Shown here piece by piece: positions 9,101-21,984 of a stretch of DNA of 64,000 nucleotides. The DNA is from Arsenicicoccus bolidensis DSM 15745 (GTDB lineage: Bacteria > Actinomycetota > Actinomycetes > Actinomycetales > Dermatophilaceae): positions 62,001 through 126,000 of the forward strand of contig NZ_AUFG01000001.1 in the NCBI RefSeq assembly GCF_000426385.1, written 5' to 3'. The position numbers and the translations under genes were made by a program. Below the pieces are notes generated by a model. It searched no databases, had not been told where the DNA came from, and saw only the letters and a list, made by a program, of their open reading frames with translations. Within the stretch, counting starts at the first letter, position 1; each line of letters starts with the position of its first letter.

Positions 9101-10660
9101 TCAGTCCGGGTAGCGGCGTGGCGTCCAGGCCACGACCTGCGCCTCGCCGCCGGGCCGACGCGTGACCATCCGCGTCTGCGACGAGCCCACGAGCAGCAGG
9201 GTCCGCATGTCGATCTCGTCGGTGGGCAGGTCCTCGAGCCTCAGGACGCGCACCCGCTCGGTGGGTCCTCCGACGTCGCGCGCGACGACCACGGGGGTGT
9301 CGGGGGAGCGCAGCGAGAGGGCGAGGGACTTGAGCTGCACGACCTGCTCGCGCCGCGACCGGGACGCGGGGTTGTAGATCGCGACGACGAGGTCCGCCGA
9401 CAGCGCGGCACGTATGCGCGACGAGATGACCGACCACGGCTTGAGGCGGTCCGACAGCGAGATGGTGGCGTAGTCGTGGCCCAGCGGTGCACCCGCCCGC
9501 GCGGCTGCGGCGTGGGCCGCCGTCATCCCCGCGCAGACACGCACCGGGACGTCGAGATACGGCTCGTCGCAGGCCACCTCGAGCACCGCGGTCGCCATCG
9601 CGAAGACGCCGGGGTCTCCGGAGGACACGACGGCGACGTGCCGTCCGCGCCGAGCCAGGTCCAGGGCGAAGGCGGCGCGCTCCGACTCGACCTTGTTGTC
9701 CGACTCGTGACGGATCTGCCACGGCCGCACGGGAACTCGCTTGACGTAGGTCGTGTAGCCAACGAGATCCGTTGCGGCGGCCAGGACTCCGCGTGCCTCG
9801 GGGGTGAGCCACTCGGCGCCGGCCGGCCCCGTGCCGACGACGGTGACCGATCCGAGCGGCACCGGGGCGCCGATGGGGGCCACGGGGGCGGGTGTTCTCG
9901 GCATACGGCTCGGCAGCACGACCACCGAGAAGTAGGGCACCTCGGCGGGGTTCACGTCCCGCGCGGGCAGGGCCCGCTCGCCGGTCATCGTCGCGCGCTC
10001 GACGTAGATCGCGTCGTCGAGCCGACCCGCCCGCTCCAGGGCGTCACGGACGCGGCCGAAGGTGCGGCCGAGCTTCATCACGACAGCCGCGTCGGTCGAC
10101 GAGATCGCCGCTGCGAGAGAGTCGTCCGCGAGCGTGCCGGGGATGACGGTCAGCAGCTCGGTGTCCTCGACGAGCGGCACGCCCGCGGCCGCGGCCGCTG
10201 CGGTGATCGAGGTGACGCCGGGGATGACGGTGGTGTCGTATGCCGCAGCCAGCCGCTGGTGCAGGTGCTGGTAGGAGCTGTAGGTGAGGGGGTCGCCGAG
10301 GGACAGCACGGCGACGGTCCGCCCGGCGTCCAGGTGGGACGCGAGGCGGACGCGGCACTGCTCGTAGAAGGCGGCCAGCTGGGCGTCGTAGTCGTCGCAG
10401 TCCTCCGTCGTGACGGGGTAGACGAGCTGCTCCTCGACGACGCCCTCGCGCAGGTAGGGGTCGGCGATCTGCCGAGCCGTCGACCGGCCGTGCCGGGCGG
10501 AGTGGTAGACGACGACGTCGGCGCTCTCGATCGCGCGAACCGCCTTGAGCGTCAACAGCTCCGGGTCGCCGGGCCCCAGGCCGACGCCGATCAGCCGACC
10601 GGCGGGGCTGGCGGGGCTGGCGGTGCTGGTGTCACGGGCGGATGGGAGGTCGGCCGGCAT
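9101..10660 (-). CDS. cobIJ: CobI-CobJ fusion: precorrin-2 C20- and precorrin-3B C17-methyltransferase
   Basis: A 519-residue fusion of two SAM-dependent precorrin methyltransferases. Residues ~18-255 are CobI (GVGLGPGDPELLTLKAVRAI, later VLSLGDPLTYSSYQHL). Residues ~265-519 are CobJ (VTVVGTGPAGAEWLTPEA, VAVVSSGDPGVFAMA, VVAIYNPASRSR). CobI methylates C20 of precorrin-2; CobJ methylates C17 with ring contraction. Between them acts CobG, encoded two genes upstream, so three successive steps lie in one operon. ATG 10660 overlaps the TGA of cobH by one base. This domain fusion is known in Actinobacteria, including M. tuberculosis CobIJ. Confidence 0.95.
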   Translation of the reverse strand: MPADLPSARDTSTASPASPAGRLIGVGLGPGDPELLTLKAVRAIESADVVVYHSARHGRSTARQIADPYLREGVVEEQLVYPVTTEDCDDYDAQLAAFYEQCRVRLASHLDAGRTVAVLSLGDPLTYSSYQHLHQRLAAAYDTTVIPGVTSITAAAAAAGVPLVEDTELLTVIPGTLADDSLAAAISSTDAAVVMKLGRTFGRVRDALERAGRLDDAIYVERATMTGERALPARDVNPAEVPYFSVVVLPSRMPRTPAPVAPIGAPVPLGSVTVVGTGPAGAEWLTPEARGVLAAATDLVGYTTYVKRVPVRPWQIRHESDNKVESERAAFALDLARRGRHVAVVSSGDPGVFAMATAVLEVACDEPYLDVPVRVCAGMTAAHAAAARAGAPLGHDYATISLSDRLKPWSVISSRIRAALSADLVVAIYNPASRSRREQVVQLKSLALSLRSPDTPVVVARDVGGPTERVRVLRLEDLPTDEIDMRTLLLVGSSQTRMVTRRPGGEAQVVAWTPRRYPD

Positions 10661-11289
10661 CACTCGACCTCGGACGCGATGGCGTTGAGCGCCCCGCAGG
10701 TGATGGCCGAGCCGCCGCGACGACCGTGCACGACGAGGTAGTCCAGGCCCAGGGTGTTGGTGGCCAGGGCCTCCTTGGACTCCGCCGCCCCGATGAAGCC
10801 GACCGGGATGCCGACGACCGCGGCGGGGCGAATCGCGCTGTGCTCCACCAGGTCCAGCAGGTGGAAGAGCGCCGTAGGAGCGTTGCCGATCGCGACGACG
10901 GCACCGTCGAGGCGGTCGCCCCACAGCTCGAGCGCGGCGGCCGAGCGCGTCGTGCCGAGATCGGCGGCGAGCCCCGGGACCCGCGGGTCGTTCAGGAGGC
11001 AGAGCACCTCGTTGTCGGCAGGCAGCCTCGTGCGCGTCACCCCGGACGCCACCATCTGGGCGTCGCACAGGATCGGCGCGCCGGCCTGCAGCGCGGTGCG
11101 AGCGCGCTGGATCACGCTGGGGGAGTAGGCGATGTCGTCCACCAGGTCGACCTGCCCGCTCGCGTGGATCATGCGCACCGCGACGTAGGCGACGTCCTCG
11201 GGCAGCTGGTCGAGCCGCGCCTCGCGCCGGATCGTGGCGAAGGACTGGCGATAGATCTCGGCGCCGTCCTTGATGTAGTCGTGCGTCAC
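10660..11289 (-). CDS. cobH: precorrin-8X methylmutase
   Basis: A 209-residue CobH that moves the C11 methyl group to C12, giving hydrogenobyrinic acid. The catalytic histidine is H42 in VRMIHASG. Other family blocks are GAPILCDAQMVASGV, NEVLCLLNDP, AIGNAPTALFHLL and the C-terminal VHGRRGGSAITCGALNA. The GTG start at 11289 overlaps the cobG stop by four bases (GTGA), and its own TGA overlaps the ATG of cobIJ. Confidence 0.95.
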   Translation of the reverse strand: MTHDYIKDGAEIYRQSFATIRREARLDQLPEDVAYVAVRMIHASGQVDLVDDIAYSPSVIQRARTALQAGAPILCDAQMVASGVTRTRLPADNEVLCLLNDPRVPGLAADLGTTRSAAALELWGDRLDGAVVAIGNAPTALFHLLDLVEHSAIRPAAVVGIPVGFIGAAESKEALATNTLGLDYLVVHGRRGGSAITCGALNAIASEVE

Positions 11290-12602
11290 GCGATGCTCCC
11301 CGCGGTCGTCAGTAGGGCGATGGCCTGGCCGGAGGAGACCTTCTCACGACTGGGTCCGTCCTGGGGCGCGTGGGAGCCGTCGTGGAGGAAGAGCTCGTAG
11401 GCGTCGGCCTCGGACGCGACGACCGCGTGGTGCGGCGTGGAGGGGTGGCCGCACTGACGGGCGCAGCCGGACCACATCACGGGCAGGCCGTCCAGCGGCT
11501 GGGTGCCGAGGGAGTCGACGAGGTCGCGAGCGCGGGCCTGCACGTCGGCGTGCGACCGGGCGCACAGCGGCAGGCCGGTGCACGCGTGCACGTCCAGCCA
11601 GGGGTTGGTCGGGTCGGTGGCCCACCCGGTCCCGGCCAGCGCCGCGAGCAGGGACGGAGCCTCGTGACCAGGCACACCTCGTATGACGATCGCGTGCCAC
11701 GGCGTCACGCGCAGCTGCCCGTCGCCGTGCTCGGCCACGTCGCAGGCGGCCCGCCACCCAGCGGTGGAGATCGCGGCCATCGGAGCCTTGGCGAGCACCG
11801 CGACCCCGCCGTCGCCGTCAGGGACGGCACCTGCGAGCCGCGGCTGCTGCGAGGCACGCCGCACCGCGTGGTCCGCGTGCCCCAGCGTGCCGCCGACCCG
11901 GTCGTGCAGGTCGTCGCGAGCGTCGGCGCCGAGGTCGTCGACGTTCCAGACCTCCTCGCCGTGGTCAGCGCGCACCGCCAGCCAGGTGCGGCAGACGTCG
12001 GCGAGCGTGGCTGCCACGGTGGCCGGGTCGGCGAGCGGGCCCACGGCATAGGTGTTCTCGTCGCGGCCCGAGCCCAGGGCGAGGACGAGCTGGTCGTGGT
12101 GGACCTGGGCCGTGAGGTCGAGCGGCAGCGAGGCGACGTCCCCGGTGCCGTCGTCCAGACCGACGAGGAAGCGACCGGCCAGGCCGACGAGCTCCGGTGC
12201 GGCACAGATGGCCTGGTCGAGCGCGCGGGCGACCGGGATGACGTCGGCCCGACCGTCGATGCCGGTCATCGGGCTGACGACGATGTTGCGGGTCCGCTCG
12301 TGGGTGCGAGAGGGCAGGAGCCCGGCCGGCTCGACGCGAGAGGGGAACTCGCCTGCCTGCGCCTCGTCGAGACCGCGCATCTGAACGTTGGCGCGGGTGG
12401 TGAAGAGCACGTGCCCGTCGCCGAGCTCGTCAGCAAGCTCGCCGACCAGGCGGGCCTGCTCGACCGTCATGGGTGATCCGGCGAGGCGGACGCGCGCGAT
12501 CTTTCCGTCCGACGCCTCGAACATCCGCAGCGCCCCGGGGCACTTGTCCGGCACGGAGTGACGCTCGAGGACGGGTGGGACGGCAGAGCCTGTGGTCACC
12601 AT
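11286..12602 (-). CDS. cobG: precorrin-3B synthase (nitrite/sulfite reductase-like)
   Basis: A 438-residue oxygen-dependent monooxygenase that hydroxylates precorrin-3A at C20 and forms the lactone, the hallmark of the aerobic pathway. It has two ferredoxin-like half-domains (DKCPGALRMFEASDGKIARVRL; LFTTRANVQMRGL) and the Fe-S/siroheme cysteines in ACTGLPLCARSH and SGCARQCGHP. The frame is open to 12911, but ATG 12602 fits the family N-terminus. TATGCT (12611-12616) ends 8 bases upstream. It is first in the leftward cobG-cobH-cobIJ operon. Confidence 0.92.
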   Translation of the reverse strand: MVTTGSAVPPVLERHSVPDKCPGALRMFEASDGKIARVRLAGSPMTVEQARLVGELADELGDGHVLFTTRANVQMRGLDEAQAGEFPSRVEPAGLLPSRTHERTRNIVVSPMTGIDGRADVIPVARALDQAICAAPELVGLAGRFLVGLDDGTGDVASLPLDLTAQVHHDQLVLALGSGRDENTYAVGPLADPATVAATLADVCRTWLAVRADHGEEVWNVDDLGADARDDLHDRVGGTLGHADHAVRRASQQPRLAGAVPDGDGGVAVLAKAPMAAISTAGWRAACDVAEHGDGQLRVTPWHAIVIRGVPGHEAPSLLAALAGTGWATDPTNPWLDVHACTGLPLCARSHADVQARARDLVDSLGTQPLDGLPVMWSGCARQCGHPSTPHHAVVASEADAYELFLHDGSHAPQDGPSREKVSSGQAIALLTTAGSIA

Positions 12603-12610
12603 GGTCGTCG

Positions 12611-12616
12611 AGCATA
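12611..12616 (-). promoter_or_regulatory. -10 box for cobG operon
   Basis: TATGCT on the minus strand lies 8 bases before ATG 12602, so the cobGHIJ message has essentially no leader and cannot carry a riboswitch. Confidence 0.4.
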
Positions 12617-12680
12617 GTGACCGGGGAGCCACGCCCCGTGAGCGGGGTGGCGGGGCCCCGGGCGTCGTCATACGGGCTGC

Positions 12681-12686
12681 TAGGCT
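12681..12686 (+). promoter_or_regulatory. -10 box for riboswitch-led cobN operon
   Basis: TAGGCT on the plus strand. Transcription would begin near 12693, at the 5' edge of the riboswitch. Confidence 0.5.
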
Positions 12687-12689
12687 CCG

Positions 12690-12860
12690 GACCAGCCGGG
12701 ACGACCGTCTCGGCCACACCGCTGACGGCATCAGCGGAGGAAGCCGGTGCGACTCCGGCGCGGTCCCGCCACTGTGTGCGGACCCGGGTGCTCCCCGCGG
12801 TCCGTGAGCCAGGAACTCCCGCCGTCTCCGCCACCCACGGGCGAGGACACCCGGGAGAGG
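12690..12860 (+). ncRNA. cobalamin riboswitch (adenosylcobalamin aptamer)
   Basis: The conserved core GGAAGCCGGTGCGACTCC, GGCGCGGTCCCGCCACTGTG runs through about 12738-12775 and matches the B12-box region of RF00174. A hairpin CCGCTGA/TCAGCGG (12719-12737) precedes it. GAGCCAGGAACTC (about 12805-12817) supplies the 3' segment that closes the core. The leader ends at the Shine-Dalgarno GGGAGAGG before cobN. It should repress the rightward cobalamin operon when cobalamin is abundant. Which of SD sequestration or termination is used is not evident. Confidence 0.93.
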
Positions 12861-12865
12861 ACCCC

Positions 12866-16566
<3,701 letters not shown>

Positions 16567-16570
<4 letters not shown>

Positions 16571-18771
16571 CGGCCGTCGACACCCAGGCCTTCCCGTTCA
16601 GCGCCGTCGTCGGGATGGACGACATGGGCCTGGCCCTCTGCCTGTCCGCCGTCTCGCCGTCCATCGGCGGCGTCCTCGTCCGCGGCGAGAAGGGCACCGC
16701 CAAGTCCACCATGGTGCGCGCCCTCGCCTCGGTGCTGCCCCCCGTGAAGGTCGTTGCGGGCGACCGGTTCTCGTGCGACCCCACCGCTCCCGACGCCGGG
16801 TGCCCGGACGTCGCGCTGCACGGCGACGGCGCGATCACGCGGCCCGTCCGCCTGGTCGAGCTGCCCGTCGGCGCGTCCGAGGACCGGGTGGTCGGGTCGC
16901 TGCACCTCGACCGCCTCCTCGCGAGCGGCCAGGTCGCCTTCGACCCCGGTCTGCTGGCGCAGGCGCACCGCGGCGTGCTCTACGTCGACGAGGTCAACCT
17001 CCTGCCGGACCACCTCGTCGACACCCTCCTGGACTCGGCCGCGATGGGGCGCGCCCGCATCGAGCGCGAGGGCGTGTCCGTCTCGCACGCAGCGCGATTC
17101 GTCCTCGTCGGCACCATGAACCCCGAGGAGGGCGAGCTGCGTCCCCAGCTGCTCGACCGCTTCGGGCTGGCCGTCGACGTCACCGCCTCGCGCGACCCCC
17201 GCGTCCGCGTCGAGGTCGTGCGGCGCCGCATGGCCTACGAGGACTCTCCCGTGAGCTTCATCGGCACGTATGCCGACCGCGAGGCCGCCCTCGCCGACCG
17301 GATCGCGGCGGCGCAGGACCGCCTGCCCCACGTCCGTCTCGGGGACCAGGCCATCGAGCGGATCGCCGCCATCTGCGCGGCCTTCGACGTCGACGGCATG
17401 CGCGGCGACCTGGTCACGGCGCGCACGGCGGTCGCCCACGCGGCCTGGTGCGGGCACGACGAGGTCGGCGCGGAGGACATCCGCGTGGCCGCCCGCCTCG
17501 CGCTGCCGCACCGCAAGCGGCGCAACCCCTTCGACGACGGTGGGGACCACGACCTCGAGGACATCCTCGACGACAACCTCCCCGAGCCGGACGGTGACGA
17601 CGACGGGCCTGACGGCGGCGGCGACGGTGGTGGGGACGGCGGTGGAGCCGACGACGATGGTGCCGACGACGATGGTGCCGAGGTCGATGCTGCCGACGGA
17701 GACGGCTCCCGGGACGGCGACCTCGACGGGGGATCCGGCGCCGAGACCCCTCCGCCGACCGGTCAGGTCCCGACGGATGACGGGCCCGGCGACGACGCCC
17801 CCATCCCGCCCAACCGCCAGGATCCGAGCGGTGACGCCACGGGAGCGGACCAGCAGGCAGACGACGACGGCGCGTCCGGCGGCCCGGCGCGTGGCCGCGG
17901 CACGACGGGGGAGCGGGCCGGATCGGCATACCGCGCAAGGCTGCTCACCCTGCCCACCGCGGGCACCGGTGTGGCAGGCCGACGCTCGACGGCCGACACG
18001 ACGACCGGGCGCCACGTGCGCGCCGTGGCGCCCGACGACCCACGGGGACAAGGGATCTCGCTGACCGCGACGGTGCTCAGGGCCGCGTCCCGCGCGACGA
18101 CGGCACGGGCCGTGGGCGACCCGCTGGGGGTGCGCCCGAGCGACCTGCGCCGCAGCGTGCGCCGGGGCAAGGAGGGCAACCTCGTCGTCTTCGTCGTCGA
18201 CACGTCCGGCTCGATGGGCGCGGCCCAGCGCATCCGCGAGGTCAAGACGGCGTGCGTGTCGCTGCTGCTCGATGCCTACCAACGACGCGACAAGGTGGCG
18301 GTCGTGACCTTCGCCGGAGCGCGGGCCGACCTCGTGCTGCCCCCGACCACGAGCGTCGAGCTGGCCGAGCGACTGCTCGCACGGGTGCCGACCGGGGGGC
18401 GGACCCCGCTGGCCGAGGGGCTGCAGAGCGCCTACGAGGTGGTGCGCCGCGAGCACGCCAAGGACCCCCACCGTCGTGCGCTGCTGGTCGTGCTCACCGA
18501 CGGACGCGCGAGCTCCGGTGGGCGCCAGGCGATCCCACGAGCCCACCGGGTGGCCGACGGCATCGCCCACGCGGGGATCGCCAGCGTGGTCGTGGACTGC
18601 GAGCAGACGCGGGCGGGCTTCCGCCTGGGGCTGGCTCGCGAGCTCGCCGGGCACCTGCGCGCCGAGCTGATCGACCTGCAGGGCGTGGCGGCCGAGGAGC
18701 TGGCCGGCGCCGTCCGACACCGAGACCGCCTCTCCACCAGGGTGACCCGAGCCCCGAGGAGCGTGGCCTGA
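16567..18771 (+). CDS. fused ChlI-ChlD-type AAA+/VWA chelatase subunit
   Basis: A 734-residue partner of CobN. Residues 1-320 are an AAA+ ATPase with Walker A GEKGTAKST (40-48), Walker B GVLYVDEVNLL and the sensor GTMNPEEGELRPQLLDRF. Residues ~335-450 are an extremely acidic, Gly/Asp-rich linker. The C-terminal 200 residues are a VWA domain with MIDAS motif DTSGSMG near 543. Rather than the separate CobS and CobT subunits of Pseudomonas, this fused ChlI-ChlD protein probably powers cobalt insertion; its place directly after cobN supports that. Start and stop both overlap neighbours. Confidence 0.92.
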
Positions 18772-19385
18772 TGCCCCAGGGAGTCCCCACCACCGTCCCG
18801 CAGGACGGCCTCACCACGAGACAGCGCCGCAACCGACCGCTCGTGGTCGTGCACACCGGCGAGATGAAGGGCAAGTCCACCGCGGCCTTCGGGCTCGCAC
18901 TGCGCGGCTGGAACCAGGGCTGGCGGGTCGGGGTCTTCCAGTTCGTCAAGAGCGCCAAGTGGAAGGTCGGTGAGGAGAACGCCCTCAAGGCCCTCGGCCG
19001 CCTCCACGAGCAGACCGGCGAGGGCGGCCCGGTCGAGTGGCACAAGATGGGCGAGGGCTGGAGCTGGACCCGCAAGGCGGGCTCCGACGAGGACCACGCC
19101 CAGGCCGCGCTCGAGGGCTGGCGCGAGATCCAGCGTCGCATCGCCGCCGAGGCGCACGACGTCTACGTCCTCGACGAGTTCACCTATCCCATGAAGTGGG
19201 GCTGGGTCGACGTCGACGAGGTCGTCGCCACGCTGCGGGACCGACCCGGCCACCAGCACGTCATCATCACGGGTCGCGACGCCGACCCCCGGCTCGTCGA
19301 GGCCGCCGACCTGGTCACCGAGATGACCAAGGTCAAGCACCCCATGGACGCCGGGCAGAAGGGCCAGCGAGGCATCGAGTGGTAG
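18771..19385 (+). CDS. cobO: corrinoid adenosyltransferase
   Basis: A 204-residue CobO/BtuR/CobA-type ATP:co(I)rrinoid adenosyltransferase. The modified P-loop is HTGEMKGKSTAAFG (about residues 28-41). Further family blocks are GWNQGWRVGVFQFVKS, VYVLDEFTYPMKWGW and VIITGRDADP. It adds the upper 5'-deoxyadenosyl ligand to cobalt. ATG 18771 overlaps the TGA of the chelatase by one base. The longer upstream open frame is antisense noise. Confidence 0.95.
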   Translation: MPQGVPTTVPQDGLTTRQRRNRPLVVVHTGEMKGKSTAAFGLALRGWNQGWRVGVFQFVKSAKWKVGEENALKALGRLHEQTGEGGPVEWHKMGEGWSWTRKAGSDEDHAQAALEGWREIQRRIAAEAHDVYVLDEFTYPMKWGWVDVDEVVATLRDRPGHQHVIITGRDADPRLVEAADLVTEMTKVKHPMDAGQKGQRGIEW

Positions 19386-20788
19386 CCCCGTCGACGCGGC
19401 TGCCCCGCGTGGTGATCGCCGCCCCCGGGTCGGGCAGCGGCAAGACGATGATCACCACGGGCATGCTGGCTGCCCTGTCCCGCAAGGGGATCCAGGTGTC
19501 GCCGCACAAGGTGGGTCCCGACTACATCGACCCGGGCTATCACGCGGCCGCGTGCGGTCGGGTCGGGCGCAACCTCGACCCGCACCTGCAGGGCGTCGAC
19601 CGCGTGGTGCCGCTGCTGCTGCACGGCGCGACGGTCCCGACCCTGGCGGACGTGGCGGTGGTCGAGGGCGTCATGGGGCTCTTCGACGGCCAGCTGGGCG
19701 CACGGGGATTCGCGTCGACGGCCCACATCGCGACGCTCACCGCCTCGCCCGTCGTCCTCGTCGTGGACGGCGCGCACACGTCGCGCTCGGTGGGCGCGAC
19801 GGTCCTGGGCTACTCACGGTTCGACCCCGCGGTGCGCATCGCCGGCGTCATCCTCAACAACATCGCCTCGCCGCGTCACGAGGCCGAGGCGCGGGACGGC
19901 ATCGAGGAGACGGGGATCCCGGTCATCGGCTGCGTGCCCCGCGTCCCCGAGGTCGTGGTCCCGTCGCGGCACCTCGGACTGGTCCCCGCCGCCGAACGTT
20001 CGCCGGAGGCCGCGGCCGCCGTCGACGCCCTCGCCGACATGGTGAGCGCGCACGTGGACCTCGACGCCTTCCTCGAGATCGCTGGTGCCGCACCGGATCT
20101 CGAGGGGGAGCCCTGGTCGCCGTCCGACGCGCTCGGCCCCCTGGCCGCGCCGGCCGGGTCGCGAGGACGCGTCGCGGTCGCCGGTGGACGGGCCTTCACC
20201 TTCGGGTATGCCGAGACCACCGAGCTCCTCGCCGCCGCCGGGCTGGCGGTGGAGGTCTTCGACCCGCTCGTGGACGCCGAGCTGCCCTCTGGCGTGTCGG
20301 GACTGGTCATCGGGGGCGGCTTCCCCGAGGTCCACGCGCTCGAGCTCGCCGCCAACGTGCCTCTGCTGCGGTCCATCCGGGAGCTGGCCGAGGCAGGAGC
20401 GCCGGTGAGCGCCGAGTGCGCCGGACTGCTCTATCTCGGGCAGACCCTCGACGGGCACCGGATGGCCGGCGTCCTGCCGACGCACGCGGAGTTCGGCCAC
20501 CGTCTCACGCTCGGCTACCGGTCGGCGGTGGCGCTGACCGACTCGGTCCTCGGACCGGCCGGCGCCCGGGTCACGGGCCACGAGTTCCACCGCACGCAGG
20601 TCGTGTCCGGCGACACCGACCACGCGCCGGCGTGGGCGTGGGCCGACCGCGACGGCGGCCACCGGGCCGAGGGGGTCGTGCAGGGGAGCGTGCACGCGTC
20701 CTACCTGCACGTCCACTGGGCCGGGCAGCCGCACCTGGCCCGCTCCTTCGTGGGCCGGCTCACCGGTGCGCTGGTGGACGCACCATGA
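19379..20788 (+). CDS. cobB: hydrogenobyrinic/cobyrinic acid a,c-diamide synthase
   Basis: A 469-residue ATP- and glutamine-dependent amidase that converts side chains a and c to amides. The N-terminal synthetase has a P-loop VIAAPGSGSGKT (residues ~12-23) and the HKVGPDYIDPGYH block. The C-terminal class I glutamine amidotransferase has nucleophile C347 in VSAECAGLLYLG. GTG 19379 lies inside the end of cobO (GTGGTAG) and is preceded by GCGAGG, so I use it. Confidence 0.93.
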   Translation: MVAPSTRLPRVVIAAPGSGSGKTMITTGMLAALSRKGIQVSPHKVGPDYIDPGYHAAACGRVGRNLDPHLQGVDRVVPLLLHGATVPTLADVAVVEGVMGLFDGQLGARGFASTAHIATLTASPVVLVVDGAHTSRSVGATVLGYSRFDPAVRIAGVILNNIASPRHEAEARDGIEETGIPVIGCVPRVPEVVVPSRHLGLVPAAERSPEAAAAVDALADMVSAHVDLDAFLEIAGAAPDLEGEPWSPSDALGPLAAPAGSRGRVAVAGGRAFTFGYAETTELLAAAGLAVEVFDPLVDAELPSGVSGLVIGGGFPEVHALELAANVPLLRSIRELAEAGAPVSAECAGLLYLGQTLDGHRMAGVLPTHAEFGHRLTLGYRSAVALTDSVLGPAGARVTGHEFHRTQVVSGDTDHAPAWAWADRDGGHRAEGVVQGSVHASYLHVHWAGQPHLARSFVGRLTGALVDAP

Positions 20789-21984
20789 CGACCCCCGACC
20801 AGCCCCCGCACCCCGCAGCTGGCCATCACGGCGACGTCGACGCGCGCGGCGCCCGCCTGGACCTGGCCGTCAACGTGGCCGTGGACCAGCCGCCGGCGTT
20901 CCTCGCCGAGGCGATCGCCCGCGAGATCCCGCGCCTGGCCGCCTATCCCGACGCCGCGCCGGCGACCGCGGCCCTGGCGGCCGAGCTCGGGGTGCCCACC
21001 GAGTGCGTGCTCCTGACCAACGGGTCCGCCGAGGCCTTCACCCTCGTCGCCCACCTCACGCGATGGCGCGCACCACTCGTCGTCGAGCCGCAGTTCACCG
21101 AGCCCGGGCAGGCGCTGCTGCACGCCGGGTCGGCGTTCACCGCCCACCTGCTCGACCGGGCCGACCGCTGGGCGCTCGACCCGGCCGCGATCGAGGCGGG
21201 ATGCGGCTCCGCAGCGAGCCCGGTGGCGCCCGACCTCGTCGTCGTCGGCAACCCGACCAACCCCACCTCACGGCTGCACCCACGCGCCGAGCTGCTCCGC
21301 CTGGTGGATCCCGCCACCACCCCGCCCGATCGCGTCCTGCTCGTGGACGAGGCCTTCCTCGACGTCGCCACGGACCCGACGCAGACGCTGGTGCGGGACG
21401 CGGCGTCCGGCACCCACAGGACCAACGCCCCCCTGACCAGCGCCGGCCATTCCAACGCCGACCTGACCAACGCCGGCCTGACCAGCTCCGGCCATACCAG
21501 CGGCGACCGGACCAGGCCGATCATCGTGACCGGCAGCCTCACCAAGACCTACGGGCTGGCCGGCCTGAGGGCGGGCTACGTCGTGAGCTCGCCGGACGTC
21601 GTCCGTCGGCTGCGCGACCACCAGCCGCACTGGTCGGTGAGCTCGCTCGCCCTCGCCGCCGTGCTCGCCGTCTGCACCCCGCAGGGCCGCGACTTCCGCG
21701 ACGCGCAGCGAGAGCGCCTGCGCCGCAACGCCGCCCACCTCGCCGACACGCTGCGCGCGCGAGGTCTGCACGTGCCCGTCGATCCCGACGGACCGTTCGT
21801 CCTCGCCCAGCACCCCCGCGCCGCCGCCCTGCGAGAAGGACTGCGGGCCAAGGGGATCGCCGTGCGACGAGGCGACACCTTCCGGGGGCTCGACGACACC
21901 TGGCTGCGGTTCGCCGCGCGAGACGCCGGCCCCGTGTCCGAGCTGGCGGGCGGCATACGGGCCGTCCTGGAGGAGATCCCATGA
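20785..21984 (+). CDS. cobC: CobC-type PLP aminotransferase/threonine-phosphate decarboxylase
   Basis: A 399-residue fold-type I PLP enzyme like the aminotransferase CobC (Rv2231c) of mycobacteria, thought to make the aminopropanol arm of cobalamin. Visible are LTNGSAEAF, VVGNPTNPTSRLHP, LLVDEAFLDV and the PLP lysine K254 in GSLTKTYGLAGLRAGY. Just before that lysine block sits an insertion of about 30 residues (213-242) built from 15-bp repeats, not expected in the family. The start overlaps cobB (ATGA). Confidence 0.87.
   Translation: MTTPDQPPHPAAGHHGDVDARGARLDLAVNVAVDQPPAFLAEAIAREIPRLAAYPDAAPATAALAAELGVPTECVLLTNGSAEAFTLVAHLTRWRAPLVVEPQFTEPGQALLHAGSAFTAHLLDRADRWALDPAAIEAGCGSAASPVAPDLVVVGNPTNPTSRLHPRAELLRLVDPATTPPDRVLLVDEAFLDVATDPTQTLVRDAASGTHRTNAPLTSAGHSNADLTNAGLTSSGHTSGDRTRPIIVTGSLTKTYGLAGLRAGYVVSSPDVVRRLRDHQPHWSVSSLALAAVLAVCTPQGRDFRDAQRERLRRNAAHLADTLRARGLHVPVDPDGPFVLAQHPRAAALREGLRAKGIAVRRGDTFRGLDDTWLRFAARDAGPVSELAGGIRAVLEEIP
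21421..21510 (+). repeat. 15-bp in-frame tandem repeat, six copies, inside cobC
   Basis: Six consecutive 15-base units, from ACCAACGCCCCCCTG to ACCAGCGGCGACCGG, encode TNAPL, TSAGH, SNADL, TNAGL, TSSGH and TSGDR. Units 1 and 4, and 2 and 5, are near copies, so the array probably grew by duplicating a larger block. Confidence 0.85.

Noticed and set aside
21421-21510. A true pentapeptide-repeat (A(D/N)LxN) protein domain in CobC.
   Set aside because: Only one or two of six units fit that consensus, and the DNA units are too similar to each other; a slippage array is simpler.
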